NCBI GenBank assembly: GCA_029204225.1
Contig: CM055103.1
Location: forward strand, 3,441,224-3,505,223
Reading direction: 5' to 3'
Source: Diphasiastrum complanatum
Taxonomy: Eukaryota; Streptophyta; Lycopodiopsida; Lycopodiales; Lycopodiaceae
DNA: 64,000 bases
Below the pieces are notes generated by a model. That model did no database searches. It saw nothing but the letters and a program-made list of their open reading frames with translations, and was not told the origin of the DNA. Shown here piece after piece: positions 43,923 through 54,890 of the stretch (position 1 is its first letter; each line of letters opens with the position of its first letter). The position numbers were made by a program, and so were the translations under genes.

Positions 43923-45213
43923 TATATATATATACAAAAAATCAAATCCACGTTTCCTGCTGTATGGAATTTTTTTGATTGCGATCCATTGACAAGAGTG
44001 TCTAATGGGATCCCGTCTCAGGTTTCTAGTTGTACGGATCCATTGGTGTGAATCTTTGTGATCACATAAGGTCCTTGGCCTTGGAATTTGAGTTTCCTTG
44101 GTTTAATCTTTCGAGTTCTATATAATAGAGCTTTATCTCCTTCATTCAATTCTTAAATTGAAGCTACCCCTATTTTCGTCAAAATTGGGCAGATGATCTT
44201 GTTTGAGAATTCAGCTAACCCAATGCATCAAGGATAGTATGGGGTACTTTTGCGATGCTTCACAAAGTAATGGGTTAGGAGCTTATGTACAACGTTATTG
44301 AGAAAGTGAGTGCCTCTATCACTTACTAGCTTTATTGGATAACCGAATCGAGTAATAATGTTTTCATACAAAAATTTGGCTGTAATTTTGTGGTAGCTTG
44401 TCTAGTTGCTCTAGCCTCTACCCAATTTGTATCATAGTCAGTGGCCACGGAGATGTATCTTGATTGAGTACCATGGGTGGCTGGGCTGATTGTTCCTATA
44501 ATATCAATTCCCCCCTTATGAAATGCTTCTCCTTCGATTATTGAAGTTAAAGGTATAAAATCAACTCATTGAGGAGTCTTGATTGTTTGACAGACATCAC
44601 ATGTTTTGATTTGTGCATATGTATCCTTAAATAACGGCCACCAATATCCAGCTAATAGTATTTTCTTCACGGTACTGTCAAATGAGAAGTGCTCTCCTGC
44701 TTCACCTTCATGCGATAGGAAAATTATTTGTTCTACCTCATCCTCATGAATGCATCTCCTAATTAATCCATATAAACCTTCTTTATATAATTGTAAGGTA
44801 AGGTCTAGATTCCAAAATCAGTTTGCATTGATTGACTTTAGACATAGTTGGATCCATTACTCCGGATGATAAGAATGATACTATCTCTTCAGCCCATCTA
44901 GGAGTAGCGTCTATTTGGAATACGTAGGCATCAGGTAAATCATCATTTATTAGTTCTATGACTTTCTTGGCTGATGGTAATCCTAGATAAATGATCGGGA
45001 AGAAAATGTTGCTTACCTTTCTTACAATAATCTTAAAGTCGAACTCTTGAAGGATAAGTACCCATCTTGCTATACGACCAGTGTTGCATGGTTTATTCAA
45101 CAGATATAGCAACGCTTGATGATCGGTATGGAATCTAGATTGATTTCCTAGCAGAAAATGGCATAATTTTTGTACAACATATATCATTGTTAAAGATTCT
45201 CTTACGGTTGTGG
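43923..45213 (-). mobile_element. Ty3/gypsy element C2 (integrase to RNase H)
   Basis: Minus strand: RNase H, spacer, H2C2 finger, integrase core, and integrase C-terminal domain. 44140-44500 shows integrase core in shifted frames (GCPI.LVSDRGTHF). The middle of the integrase is lost near 44158 (AATTCTTAAATTG). It ends at 45213 joined to block S, without segment X, gag or RT. Confidence 0.75.
44783..45187 (-). pseudogene. Gypsy RNase H C-terminal half, copy C2
   Basis: 134 residues: VVQKLCHFLLGNQSRFHTDH, QALLYLLNKPCNTGRIARW, EFDFKIIVRKVSN, then spacer DLPDAYVFQIDATPRWAEE. It includes the conserved HTDHQALLYL of gypsy RNase H. Best preserved copy of this half. Confidence 0.8.
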
Positions 45214-45704
45214 AATCTATTGGGAGCTAACCTTTGTGATAGGTACGTACGCCTTCCAAACTTATAAAATTGATATATCAATCCCTCCAACTCCGCCATG
45301 CCTATTTTGCAAGGGTATTAAAAGTGGCGGTTTAAGAATGCTTCCTAGGGTGAGAACTCAACTAGGACGTGGTATCAATGCAAGTTAAACCACACTTTCC
45401 CATTGCCAGCTGAGTGGGAGTAGGCTAGTGGCATTCCAAGAGGTCTAGATACCTATAATTACAGTTTTGAGGAGCTTCAACAAGAAGAAGGTGCACGAGA
45501 AGAGGAGATGCTCTAGTGGTGGGCAAATGATTCAATAGCTAGTCGGAGGAACTAATTAAAGTTGGAAGCTAATTTTCAAATTTTGGCCTCCTACATCAAA
45601 AGGTTGGAAGCACACAAAGCCTCATGCATGATTCAACTATTTATCGGGTCTAAGTCTTTAGTTCACAATAAGAGAATTGTATTTGAAAATTAGATCACCC
45701 AAAA
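45214..45704. repeat. Conserved block S, copy 3 (left end missing)
   Basis: Begins at CTATTGGGAGCTAACC, about 70 bp into the block, joined to gypsy RNase H. Otherwise close to copies 1 and 2. Confidence 0.6.
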
Positions 45705-45802
45705 GGGGCCTTATCTCAATGGTAAAGCATTGGGGTCTTGTTATGAGGTGCTCGCATAGACTTCCATCTCCCCAAGATGTGGGTTCAACTCCCGCAGGCT
45801 CC
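45705..45802 (+). tRNA. tRNA-like sequence 3
   Basis: 98 nt; acceptor GGGGCCT/AGGCTCC intact, but A-box GC became TC (TTATCTCAATGG) and B-box GGTTCGA became GGTTCAA. Both promoter boxes have thus decayed compared with copies 1 and 2, so this copy is likely silent. Confidence 0.45.
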
Positions 45803-46430
45803 AACACACCACTTTTGAATTCCTTCTTCTTTTTTATCAAATCCATGCATGCGACAAGGGAGCGTACTACAGCTGCGATTTGAATAGTCTGCAGCAGTCT
45901 TTGCTCCTCCTCCTTAAACAAATTATATATAATGTCAAAGGATTCATGCATGTAGAGCTCCATCTTTGATTCGATGTAGCTGGCCTATTCGTTGTACATT
46001 TGACATGGCACATCCAATGATCTAAAATAAATCCACATAATCTAACTCACCCATTACTATGGACAACTTCATCTACATTTTTTTCGCAGATTGCATATGA
46101 CGATGAGAGAAAGACAAACACTTGCAATGGATAATGATCACCCAAGCTAAATTGGAAAGTAATGAGCAAGATCATCATGTGATGGTAGAGCTCTATGAGG
46201 TGAGCACGATGGTGGACAAGACGTAGAGGAGGAGAATAGCATACAAAATCAGTCATTAATGCTACCGAGGTGCATTGAATTGTTGGTGCATCTCACTATG
46301 AATGTCCTATGCCTCAGGGCCAGAATTCCCAGATTGCAAACTGCCCATCCACACATTTGGCTCCCCATAATTTCAACACCCACTTATAGTGCTGCAATGT
46401 TGCAGGCACCTACTTGCCCACCAGCTCTGT
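45803..46430. repeat. Short join and block T, copy 3
   Basis: 45803-45858 follows the flank of tRNA-like 1 and 2; 45859-45985 is private sequence; 45986-46430 matches the right part of block T. The minisatellite and most of the flank are missing, so a deletion of about 2 kb or more occurred here. Confidence 0.55.
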
Positions 46431-47036
46431 TTCCCAATCATTTCGGCTGACTTTGCAATGATTAAGAATTGGGCAGATGATCTTGTTTGAGAATTAGGCT
46501 AATCCATTCTAGTATGGGGTACTTTTGCGATGCTTCACAAAGTAATGGGTTAGGAGGTTATGTAAAACGTCATTGAGAAAGTGAGTGCCTCTATCACTTA
46601 CTAACTCTATTGGACAACCGAATCGGGTGATAATGTTTTCATACACAAATTTTGCTGTAACTTTTACGGTAGCTTGTCTAGTTGCTCTAGCCTCTACCCG
46701 ATTTGTAGCATAGTCACTGGCCACTAAGATGTATCTTGATTGAGTACCATGGGCGGCTGGGCTGATTGTTCCTATAAAATTAATTCCCCCTTTATGAAAT
46801 GCTTCTCCTGCGATTATTGAAGTTAAAGGTATAAAGTCAGCTCGTTAAGGAGTCTTGATTCTTTGACATACATCACATGTTTTGATTTGTGCATATGTAT
46901 CCTTAAATAACGGCTGCCAGTATCTGGCTAATAGTATTCTCTTCACGGTACTGTCAAATGAGAAGTGTCCTCCTCCTTCACCTTCATGCGATAGGAAAAT
47001 TATTTGTTCTACCTCATCCTCATTAATGCATCTCCT
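46431..47036 (-). mobile_element. Ty3/gypsy fragment E0 (integrase and zinc finger)
   Basis: Counterpart of D with the zinc finger kept: 46509-46724 integrase (MASDYATNRVEARATRQATV, FGCPIELVSDRGTHFLND) and 46845-47099 finger (YWQPLFKDTYAQIKTCDVCQ). It ends at TCTCCTAATTAG against copia LTR sequence, a different break from D and C. Confidence 0.8.
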
Positions 47037-47303
47037 AATTAGCCAGTCAAGATTTATGAGTAAAAATGCAGTGTTCCCATTTTCGCATTTTAGTGACATT
47101 GTCGCCTGTCAAGAATTACGAGTAAATATGCAGAGTCACATTTTTTGCTTTTTCCAAAGTGCCTCAAATGTTATGGAAATGACAATGGCAAAGTGTAGGG
47201 CTACCCTAAATGGGATTTAAGGACATTGCCATGTTTTTTGCAAAATCCTGACATTGTCGCCTTTTTCGCCTGTGGCAGTTTTAGTTCATTTCTGCAGAGT
47301 GAC
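47037..47303 (+). mobile_element. Copia LTR, middle part (empty site for the solo LTR)
   Basis: Matches 18420-18579 joined directly to 20457-20555, with one TAGGG at 47196-47200. It is cut at 47304 by the gag+ORF element, after the target string GTGAC (47299-47303). Confidence 0.65.
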
Positions 47304-48610
47304 TGTAGTGGGATTCTTTCTTTGCCTAACCTCAAATCAAGATCGAGTTAATCTAGCATCAAAGAGACGAAGTTAGTTGTCACGCGTAGATTCGTTCCCA
47401 TGGCAGCAATAGTATAGTTCAGATTTCAGCATGAATGAAAATCCACATCTAACTCTAACATCCATTAACCCTAAACATTAACACTACATCCATTAACACT
47501 AGATCCACAACAAAGATAGCTTACTCTTTCTCTCTCTCCCTTTCTCCCTCATAAAAAGTATAACAACATGCAATCCCAATAACAATCAGATCAAACAATT
47601 AGCAAAATCCAAAAAAAGCATGAGAGATGGAGGAAAAGTGATAGAGAGCAAGGACATTCATCAATCCATTTCACAAGAGAACCAATTTGCTTAATTGAAA
47701 TGAGGAAATGAACATGTGTAGGAACTCGAGTTGGTCTCTTTTTATAGTAGAGAGGAGGACCCTGGCCTCTAAATCCAGCCTCCCTAATTACTCAAATTTA
47801 AAAAGGAGCAGGAACCATCCAAAATTGGAGGGAAACCCAACTTTATTCACTAACTTGACATTTAGGCCCTGCGCCATTAAAAGTCTCGCAAAAAGGCCTA
47901 AAGTCCTTTTATTGACTTGTAATTAATCAAATCCCTATGTGATAATCGGGTTGGACTTACACACGCAGGGTGCCAAATCCCTCTCACTTATTAACTAGGG
48001 TTAGGGTTGCCTTGGGATCCGCAAACTCTCCAACATCCCCCACCAAAACTGGTGGTGGTCCCACGACACCTGCGAGATGCAATTATTAGGGACCTTTATT
48101 GGCTTCGCGACGAATCTTTATGCACCTTCTCCATAAAGTCGAGTTGGACAATATTAAAATCCAAATTGTGTGGCAGAAAACAACGATGGCCTCCTACAAT
48201 CCACTTTGTGGTTGTCCATGACGTGAAGCGAGATTCTTAGGAGCCTCCCATCATTGGTGCACAAAAATATAAACGAGCAACCGGTAGCTGATCTTTGATA
48301 TTCTCTGAGGCCATTGGCTTATTTGGATCAAATGCCAGAGGAGGAAGGCAATTATCCCATCTGGTTGCCACTGATGCCAATAGAGTTTAATCTTTTGCAA
48401 ACATTGCCGATTGTCGCACTGTCGGATCGGGAGAGTGTAGATACTCCCACTGGTACGCTTGTAAGCCTGGCGAAAATCCACCGATATTGTCCAGCTATAG
48501 GGCTGATGGATGATTGGCCAATTGGACGTATGGATTGTAATCTTGTCCATAGCCAATCCCAAATCTTTCCATTTATTTCTTCTCGGCATTAGCACATAAT
48601 AGGGATCTAA
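47304..48610 (-). mobile_element. Gag+ORF element, second copy, left part
   Basis: 3' LTR 47304-48035 (732 bp), polypurine tract 48036-48048, then the end of the unknown ORF with several new stops. It is interrupted at ~48610 by copia K. The right part resumes at 60444, and both outer edges carry GTGAC, so 47304-48610 and 60444-61670 are probably one element split in two. Confidence 0.75.
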
Positions 48611-48638
48611 CTCTCTCTGTCTTGAATACACGAATGGT

Positions 48639-48704
<66 letters not shown>

Positions 48705-48933
48705 CATGTGTGTAGATGTGAAAGTATAGAGCGGATGTGCTGTCTGTAGGAGATCGTGGGTGGCTACAATCGTTGTCCAATCTATTAGCGCAACTGCATG
48801 GAGTGAGCGTAAAAAGAGTGCGACGTCAGCTAGTGCTGAAGTGAACATTGGTGATGATGCGAAAAGTGGGTCACTCTTACGAATGGCCTTAGGATAAGAT
48901 TTACAGGGTGCCTTAGTTTTTAGGGCACCTTTA
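48611..48933 (-). mobile_element. Copia K, 3' LTR fragment
   Basis: Matches 59933-60240 of the K 5' LTR, including AACTCTCT.TGTCTTGAATACACG, an AT run (48644-48697), GTAGGAGATCGTGG and TTAGGGCACC. The outer end is missing. It is a direct repeat of the other LTR, as expected for a pair. Confidence 0.6.
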
Positions 48934-49260
48934 GCTCAAATAAGAGCCTTCCAATGGGTAATTCCAGGATTAGCCATAAATTGGCTGAGTGAGCTTACAA
49001 CAAAAGAGATATCTGGTCTTGTATAGACCATTGCGTACATGAGAGATCCAAGTATCGATCGATACAGATATTCTCTCATCTACTCCTCTTCCTGCTTGGT
49101 CTGTAGACATTGGTCCTTCGACAAATGTAGGCCTGGATCCATTGGTGAGTGAGCTAATTTACAACTCATCAAATTGTATCTGTTAAGAACATTGTGAAGA
49201 TACCTTTGTTGAGTGATGTAAATGTCAAGTATCTTACTAGCAGTATAGTTAGCTAATTTG
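48934..49260 (-). pseudogene. Copia K reverse transcriptase, C-terminal remnant
   Basis: Shifted frames read KILDIYITQQRYLHNVLNRY, then YRSILGSLMYAMVYTRPDIS and SQFMANPGITHWKALI, typical of the end of copia RT. RNase H is missing and the LTR follows at once, so an internal deletion removed it. The lineage differs from H and J. Confidence 0.65.
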
Positions 49261-49562
49261 CAAGCAATCTGACATCAATCAGATTAACAGTAAAGAGAGA
49301 TCACACACAAATCCAAGAGAACACTTCTGAACTATATTTACAAAAGAGACTGAAAGATATATATACACAGTCTAATTTTTGTGGGGTACCGCTGCATGGC
49401 AGTTCGGTCCCCGTTACGGGACGCATGTCCCAACTTACACTACGTGTACCGTCAAACTAGCACACATGCATACTATCACAAAGACAGTAAAAAACTTGAA
49501 ATCACTGCTGAACATGGAAATTAATGAATTGTGAGAGAAACTCGGGCTTACTTATTCTAACA
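49261..49562 (-). mobile_element. Copia H, 3' LTR
   Basis: On the minus strand the LTR starts TGTTAGAATAAGTAAGCCC at 49562, directly after a purine tract AAGGGAGAG (49563-49571). The far edge is uncertain (between ~49187 and 49290) because K coding sequence adjoins. It contains GGGTACCGC and GTCCCCGTTACGGGAC, the latter an imperfect GC palindrome. Confidence 0.55.
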
Positions 49563-49585
49563 CTCTCCCTTAAGCCCTAGTTTTT

Positions 49586-50158
49586 TTTCCTTACAAAGAG
49601 CTTTTCTCTAAAAAACTCAAACTTATCAGTACTTAAAGGTTTAGTAAATATATCAGCTAACTGATTCTCTGTCTTACAATGCACTATGTCTATTCCATTA
49701 GATAACAACTTCTTTCTAATGAAATGATATTTAATTTCTATATGCTTCATGCGTGCATGAAATACAAGATTTTTAGCTAGCTGTATGGCACTCTAACTAT
49801 CACATCTGATCATAGTAGGCTTATTCTGCGGAATTCCAATGTCTTCTAACATTATTCTTAGCCAAACTGCTTTCTGCGTAGCTAAACATAGTGCTTTGTA
49901 TTCTACTTCTGTAGTAGAAAGAGCAACTATGTCTTGTTTCTTACTTGACCAAGAAAATACACCATTACCAACATGAAATATATAACCTGTGGTAGATCTC
50001 ATGTCATCAATATAGCCTGCCCAATCTGAATCAACAAAGCCCTGTAAAACTGGTAAAGTATATTGCCTCTCATATAACAATCCATGGGTTATCGTGCCCT
50101 TCACATAACGAAGAATTCTCTTCACTGCTTTGCAATAAATCTCTCTATGAGTATCCAT
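49586..50158 (-). pseudogene. Copia H RNase H (one nonsense)
   Basis: VKRILRYVKGTITHGLLYER, GFVDSDWAGYIDD.RSTTGY, SWSSKKQDIVALSTTEVEYK and IRCDS, then TAG at the expected Gln, then SAIQLAKNLVFHARMKHIEI to EFFREKL and the end at ~49588. Apart from that stop the domain is complete, including the catalytic Asp of SDWAG and the Glu of TTEVEY. Confidence 0.8.
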
Positions 50159-50229
50159 GAATTTACTTACAACGCTTACAGCATAACTTATGTCAGGACG
50201 AGTAGTTGTGAGATAAATCAGCGAACCAA

Positions 50230-50989
50230 CTATTGACGAAATAAACTGGCATCAACTAGTACACTCTCATCCTGATTAGATAGTTTCTTACCAACCTCCA
50301 TAGGTGTGGATATTGGCTTGTTGTAGCACATTTTGAAACGCTTTAAAATTTCATTCACGTACTTTGTCTGTGTTAGTGCGATGCTATTGCAACCTTCCCA
50401 TACTTCCTCTCCCAAATAGTAGTGCATCAAGCCAAGATCAGTCATATCAAAACTAGAGGATAAGTCTTTCTTGATTGCACCAATCAACTCATCATCATTT
50501 CCTGTGATTATGAGGTCATCTACGTACAGCACAATCAGTGTGATACTAGAGTCATGATCAAAGTAGTAAAGATTGAAATCTGAAGAAGTGCGTATCAAAC
50601 CTATAGAAAGGAGATTCTCATCAAGCACGTGGTGCTTGTTTCAATCTGTACAAGGCTTTCTTGCATACTTTGTCTTCCATGCCATGTGTCACAAAGACAC
50701 TAGGTTGCTCCATGTACACTTCTTCTTCAAATTTACCATTCAAGAATGCGGACTTTACGTCCATCTGATGTAGATTCCATTCAAATAGTGCCGCCAAAGC
50801 AATCACCATGCGAAGTGTATTCCACTTGGCCACAGGAGCGAAGGTCTCTTCATAGTCAATGCCCTTACTTTGCGCATAGCCCTTCACTACAAGCCTTGCT
50901 TTGTGTTTTGCAATAGTTCCATTGGCATTGTACTTTGTCTTGTATACCCATTTGTTGCCAATGGGTCTTTTGCCCTTTGTAAGATCCAC
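50230..50989 (-). pseudogene. Copia H reverse transcriptase (two frames)
   Basis: 50621-50989: KRPIGNKWVYKTKYNANGTI, KARLVVKGYAQSKGIDYEET, FAPVAKW and HQMDVKSAFLNG. 50230-50628: LYVDDLIITGNDD with the catalytic YVDD, then YVNEILKRFKMCYNKPISTP. A shift near 50625 deletes the segment around the first catalytic Asp neighbourhood and hides YGLKQAPRAW. Tork/Ale-like copia by motif; otherwise unassigned. Confidence 0.85.
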
Positions 50990-51455
50990 TATCTCCCATG
51001 TGTCATGGTGTTTGATGGAATCAATCTCTTCCTACATTTCTTTTTGCCATATCTCCTGATTTTTGGCCTCCTCAAAGCAAGAGGGTTCAGTAGATGAAAT
51101 AATGTCACTCATAAGTGCAAGATTTACCTGAAACTTGTCAGGTTCCTTCCTCTCTCTTGTGGAATGCCGCAACTCTCCCTCCTTGTTAGGCTCGGCAATT
51201 TCCCCTTCTTTGTCACTCATGAGTTTAGTACACCATTTGGGTAACTTATGTTGAAGTGATCCGCTACGAGGTAAATAGGAATCCCATGTTGCATCTTGCT
51301 CCTTCCTTTTATCACCTGCTACCTCAGTCTTTTCCTATCCAATAGATTTGTTTCTTACTCTCCATCTCATCTCTATAGTAAGAGAAGTACCATGTCCCTC
51401 ATCATCATCATCATGATCTTCTTGTGGTGGTAGAACTACTTCATCCTCTTTGAGA
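50990..51455 (-). pseudogene. Copia H integrase-RT linker
   Basis: 51032-51220 has RHSTRERKEPDKFQVNLALM, matching RRSTRERKSPDRYHVNYALM in element J. Further right, shifted frames give an acidic run (EDHDDDDEGHG) and WDSYLPRSGS. It ends at ~51455, where plus-strand gag begins. Confidence 0.7.
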
Positions 51456-52352
51456 AGCTTGTGAAGGATCATGTTATTGCCCACATTAGTGAAGTTGTAT
51501 CAGCAAGAGGCACTTGGGATGCACTCAAAACGTAATTTCAAACGGCGAACCCCTCTCGAATGATGTTTTTGAGGACCAAACTCATAAGTGTTCACATGGA
51601 GGAGAATGAGGGCATAATGTCCTATTTCACACAAATAAAGGAGTTACGAAACCAGTTGATAGCTATTGGAGAGCCAATAAGAGATGTTGAGCTTGTTCAC
51701 ACAGCTATAAATGGCCTACCCAAAAATTTCCAAATCTTTGCAAGTGGCATTGCTTCAAGGGAGAGACTACCAACATTTGAAAATCTTCATGGCATCATCC
51801 TACAGGAGGAACAAAGGCATGAAGTGGTAAAAACTCGACGTCCCACATCGAAAGATCAAGCAATGCTAGCCAAAGAGAAGCATAAATACAAGAAGCAATC
51901 CAAGAAGTCGAATGTGGAGGATGACAATCAAGGATCCACATCAGGCAAGAAGAAGAAAGGCAATTGTTTCTATTGACAAAAGCCTGGACATTGGGCAAGA
52001 AATTGTCGCAAGAAGAAGGCAGATATTAAGAGGGGCAAAGTGAAGGAGTTGACCAATTTTGTCGAAGAAGAGAATGATAGTGATAACGAAGATCAAGGCA
52101 CAACATTTGTGACAGCATTCGCATCACAACATTCCATTGATCATACACATTGGTACGTGGACTCAGGAGCAACGAGACACATGACTGGCAACAAATCATG
52201 GTTCAAAAACCTGGAGCTTACTGATGATGGAGATAGAGTTGCGCAGGCGAACGACAGCGAGTGCCAAATTCGTGGAGTTGGTGCAGTGCCTATTCAATTT
52301 TCTGATGGTCATGTGAAGGTAATTGAAAATGTGTTGTATGTTCCTGGCCTTA
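51456..52352 (+). pseudogene. Inverted copia gag and protease fragment
   Basis: Plus strand, opposite to its neighbours. Gag: KDHVIAHISEVVSARGTWDA, TAA, then MMFLRTKLISVHMEENEGIM and LRNQLIAIGEPIRDVELVH; the knuckle reads CFY, TGA (51974-51976), QKPGHWARNC, so the second Cys codon is now a stop. Protease follows: WYVDSGATRHMTGNKSWF with the DSGAT active site, then NVLYVPGLK. Very close to element J gag. Confidence 0.85.
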
Positions 52353-52360
52353 AATGTTTT

Positions 52361-53614
52361 TTACATAACCAGATCTAAGCCAACTTTGGCTCTAAAAGTC
52401 TCAAACTTTTCTTTACTTAAAGCTTTTGTAAATATATCAGCAACTTGTAATAACGTAGAACAATGTACAATACTTATATCTTTAGATTGTAACTTCTCAC
52501 GCACAAAGTGATATTTCACCTCAATATGTTTTGTCCTTGCATGAAAGATAGGATTCTTAGCCAATTGTATTCCACTTTGATTGTCATAGAAAATGTAAAA
52601 ATTACAGCAAATAAGGATCCTAAAACACTTGAAATGATGAGGAAAACAATAGATTATGATTTCATAAGATTAGCACAAGTTGAACCATCAAAATCCATCA
52701 AAAACCTATGCTTGAACCTCACTAAATGGCCCAAATCCTTGAAGAAGGCTTCACACGTGTGAAAGTACGGCCTCCCAAAGTCTGAGTACTGTACACCAGA
52801 CCTACATTCAATCCTATAATCATTAGTAATCACAAGTACTCAAACAATTATGAACATAGAGAGCAATTGCACCATTATGAGAGAAAAAACATGAAATTGC
52901 TTGATTGATTTTGGTGAGATATCATCACCTATATATACATGATCCATCACGGTTTTGGGCAGGTATGAGTAGCCCTAAACCTATCCCTAATGCTAATTTT
53001 GGTGGATCTTTCATCCCTACCAAGTTAGGGTTGGAATCTTGGAGATCCCTCAACAATGCAAAAATTACCAAAAATAGCTCCTATTTTTTCTCCCTTGTAT
53101 CTAAGCATAATTTGGACTCATTCCAAAGGTTCTAACACTTAGGTCTACTTGAGAACATCCTTATGAATGGAATCCTATGCTATTTGGCACGTGTGACAAG
53201 CCACATCATGACCATTTAACTATTTACAAGTCATATGACCAAAACTAGTCAAGCTAGAATTGTGAATTTTTAACAGAAAATAATAGTAGGATTTACCTGC
53301 TTCATGCCAATCTCAAATAACAACTTACGTAACCAAATAGCTTCCTGGGTAGTAGAACTCAACGCTTTATATTTGGCTTCTGTAGAAGAAAGAGAAATAG
53401 TAACTTCCTTCTTGCTAGACCATGAAAAACAACCGCTACCAAAATTGAAGGTATAACCTGTTGTTGACTTTCTATCATCTATACTTCCTGCCCAATCAGC
53501 GTCAACATAACCCTGTAATTTAGGTAAAACACTTTGTCTTTTGTAGATTAGGCCAAGGTTAGGTGTACCTTTCACATATCTCAAAGTCCTTTTTGCAGCT
53601 TTCCAATGGTCCAT
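52361..53614 (-). pseudogene. Copia J RNase H, split by an insertion
   Basis: 53270-53614: KAAKRTLRYVKGTPNLGLIY, GYVDADWAGSIDDRKSTTGY, SWSSKKEVTISLSSTEAKYK and NPTIIF. The frame resumes past the insertion at 52361-52593 with YDNQSGIQLAKNPIFHARTK to LLQVADIFTKALS. Catalytic Asp (DADWAG) and Glu (STEAKY) are present. Confidence 0.85.
52594..53275 (+). mobile_element. Solo LTR in copia J RNase H, 682 bp
   Basis: Ends TGTAAAAATTAC...GAATTTTTAACA, near-perfect inverted termini with TG...CA, flanked by GAAAA on both sides (52589-52593 and 53276-53280). The J coding frame resumes exactly across it. It contains the palindrome TTCACACGTGTGAA (52750-52763) and CTATATATAC (52931), a TATA-like box on the plus strand. 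No coding capacity. Confidence 0.85.
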
Positions 53615-54500
53615 AGTGGTGATGACATGAATTGGCTAATCAAACTTATAGCATAGCAGATATCAGGATGTGTAGTCGAAAGATATATCAAACTCCCAAC
53701 TAGTTGACGAAATAGAGTAGCGTCAGCATGTGCACTATCATCAGTACGAGATAATTTCTTACCAGCTTCGCAAGGTGTGATGGAAGGTTTGCACTCTGTC
53801 ATGTGAAATCTCTTCGATATTTCACCCACATACTTGTTTTGACATAACCTGATATCACTGCCAGTTTGCCATACTTTGACACCCAAGCAATAGTGCATAA
53901 GATCTAAATTTGTCATCTCAAACTACTTGCATAAGTTGGCTTTCATAGAACGAGTGAGGTTCTCATCATTGATCGTGATAATGATATCATCAACGTAAAG
54001 TACAATCAAGGCAATGTTGTCATCATTTATAAGAACATAAAGATTTGGATCTGAATTTTTCTTACAAACCCATGAGAAAGAAAGTAATTGTCAATGCGTC
54101 CATACCATGCGCGTGGCGCTTGCTTAAGGCCATAAAGTGCTTTGTGTAGTTTACATACCTTCTGTTCTTGCCCTTTTGCCATGAAGCCTTGCGGTTGGAC
54201 CATGTAAACTTCTTCCTCTAAGTCACCATTCAAAAATGCGGACTTTACATCCATTTGATGGATCTTCCACCCAAAATGAGATGCTAAGGCAATGATAAGG
54301 CGTAGCCTAGTCCACTTAGCCACTGGAGCAAATGTCTTTTCATAGTCAATTCCTTTGTTTTGCTCGTAACCCTTTACTACTAGGCGTGCCTTATGCTTTG
54401 CTATCGTGCCATCCACATGAAACTTTGTTCTAAACACCCGTTTGTTGTCAATGGGTTTCTTTCCAAGTGGTAGATCAACCAACTCCCATGTATCATGCAT
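53581..54500 (-). pseudogene. Copia J reverse transcriptase
   Basis: 54027-54500: LGKKPIDNKRVFRTKFHVDG, KARLVVKGYEQNKGIDYEKT, FAPVAKW, HQMDVKSAFLNGDLEEEVYM and LYGLKQAPRAWYGRID. 53965-54010, shifted, has the catalytic LYVDDIIITIN. 53581-53916: LMHYCLGVKVWQ, ISKRFHMTECKPSITPCEAG and LVGSLIYLSTTHPDICYAIS. All RT motifs are present, but at least two shifts break the frame. Confidence 0.85.
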
Positions 54501-54509
54501 GTGGATAGA

Positions 54510-54890
54510 TTATATTTTCTCTTCCATTGCCCTTTGCCATTCTTTGTGATCTTTTGCCTCATCAAAGGTTGATGGCTCTCGACACTTCAAAATGTCACTC
54601 ATTAGGGCATAGTTCACATGATAACGATCGGGAGACTTCCTTTCCCGCGTTGATCTTCTCACTTCTCCTTGTGTACTAGATCCTGGTTGATTTAGCTTCG
54701 CGTCCTTCATGATCTTTTCATACCATTTTGGTATCTTAGATTCAGGTGATACACCACGTGGAGAGTATGTATCCCAAGGAGTGTCTAAGTAATGTCTCTT
54801 ACTTCCAACTGGTTTCTCCTTTATTGCTCTTATTGGCAAGTACCTCCCCCTAGGCTCTTGAATAGGTGGAGTCCTTTCATATTCGCCCTC
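54510..54890 (-). pseudogene. Copia J integrase-RT linker
   Basis: RHYLDTPWDTYSPRGVSPES, then RRSTRERKSPDRYHVNYALM and EPSTFDEAKDHKEWQRAMEE. The last block is the copia EAL...W..AM.EE motif that begins the RT region. It is open for 109 residues. Confidence 0.75.
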
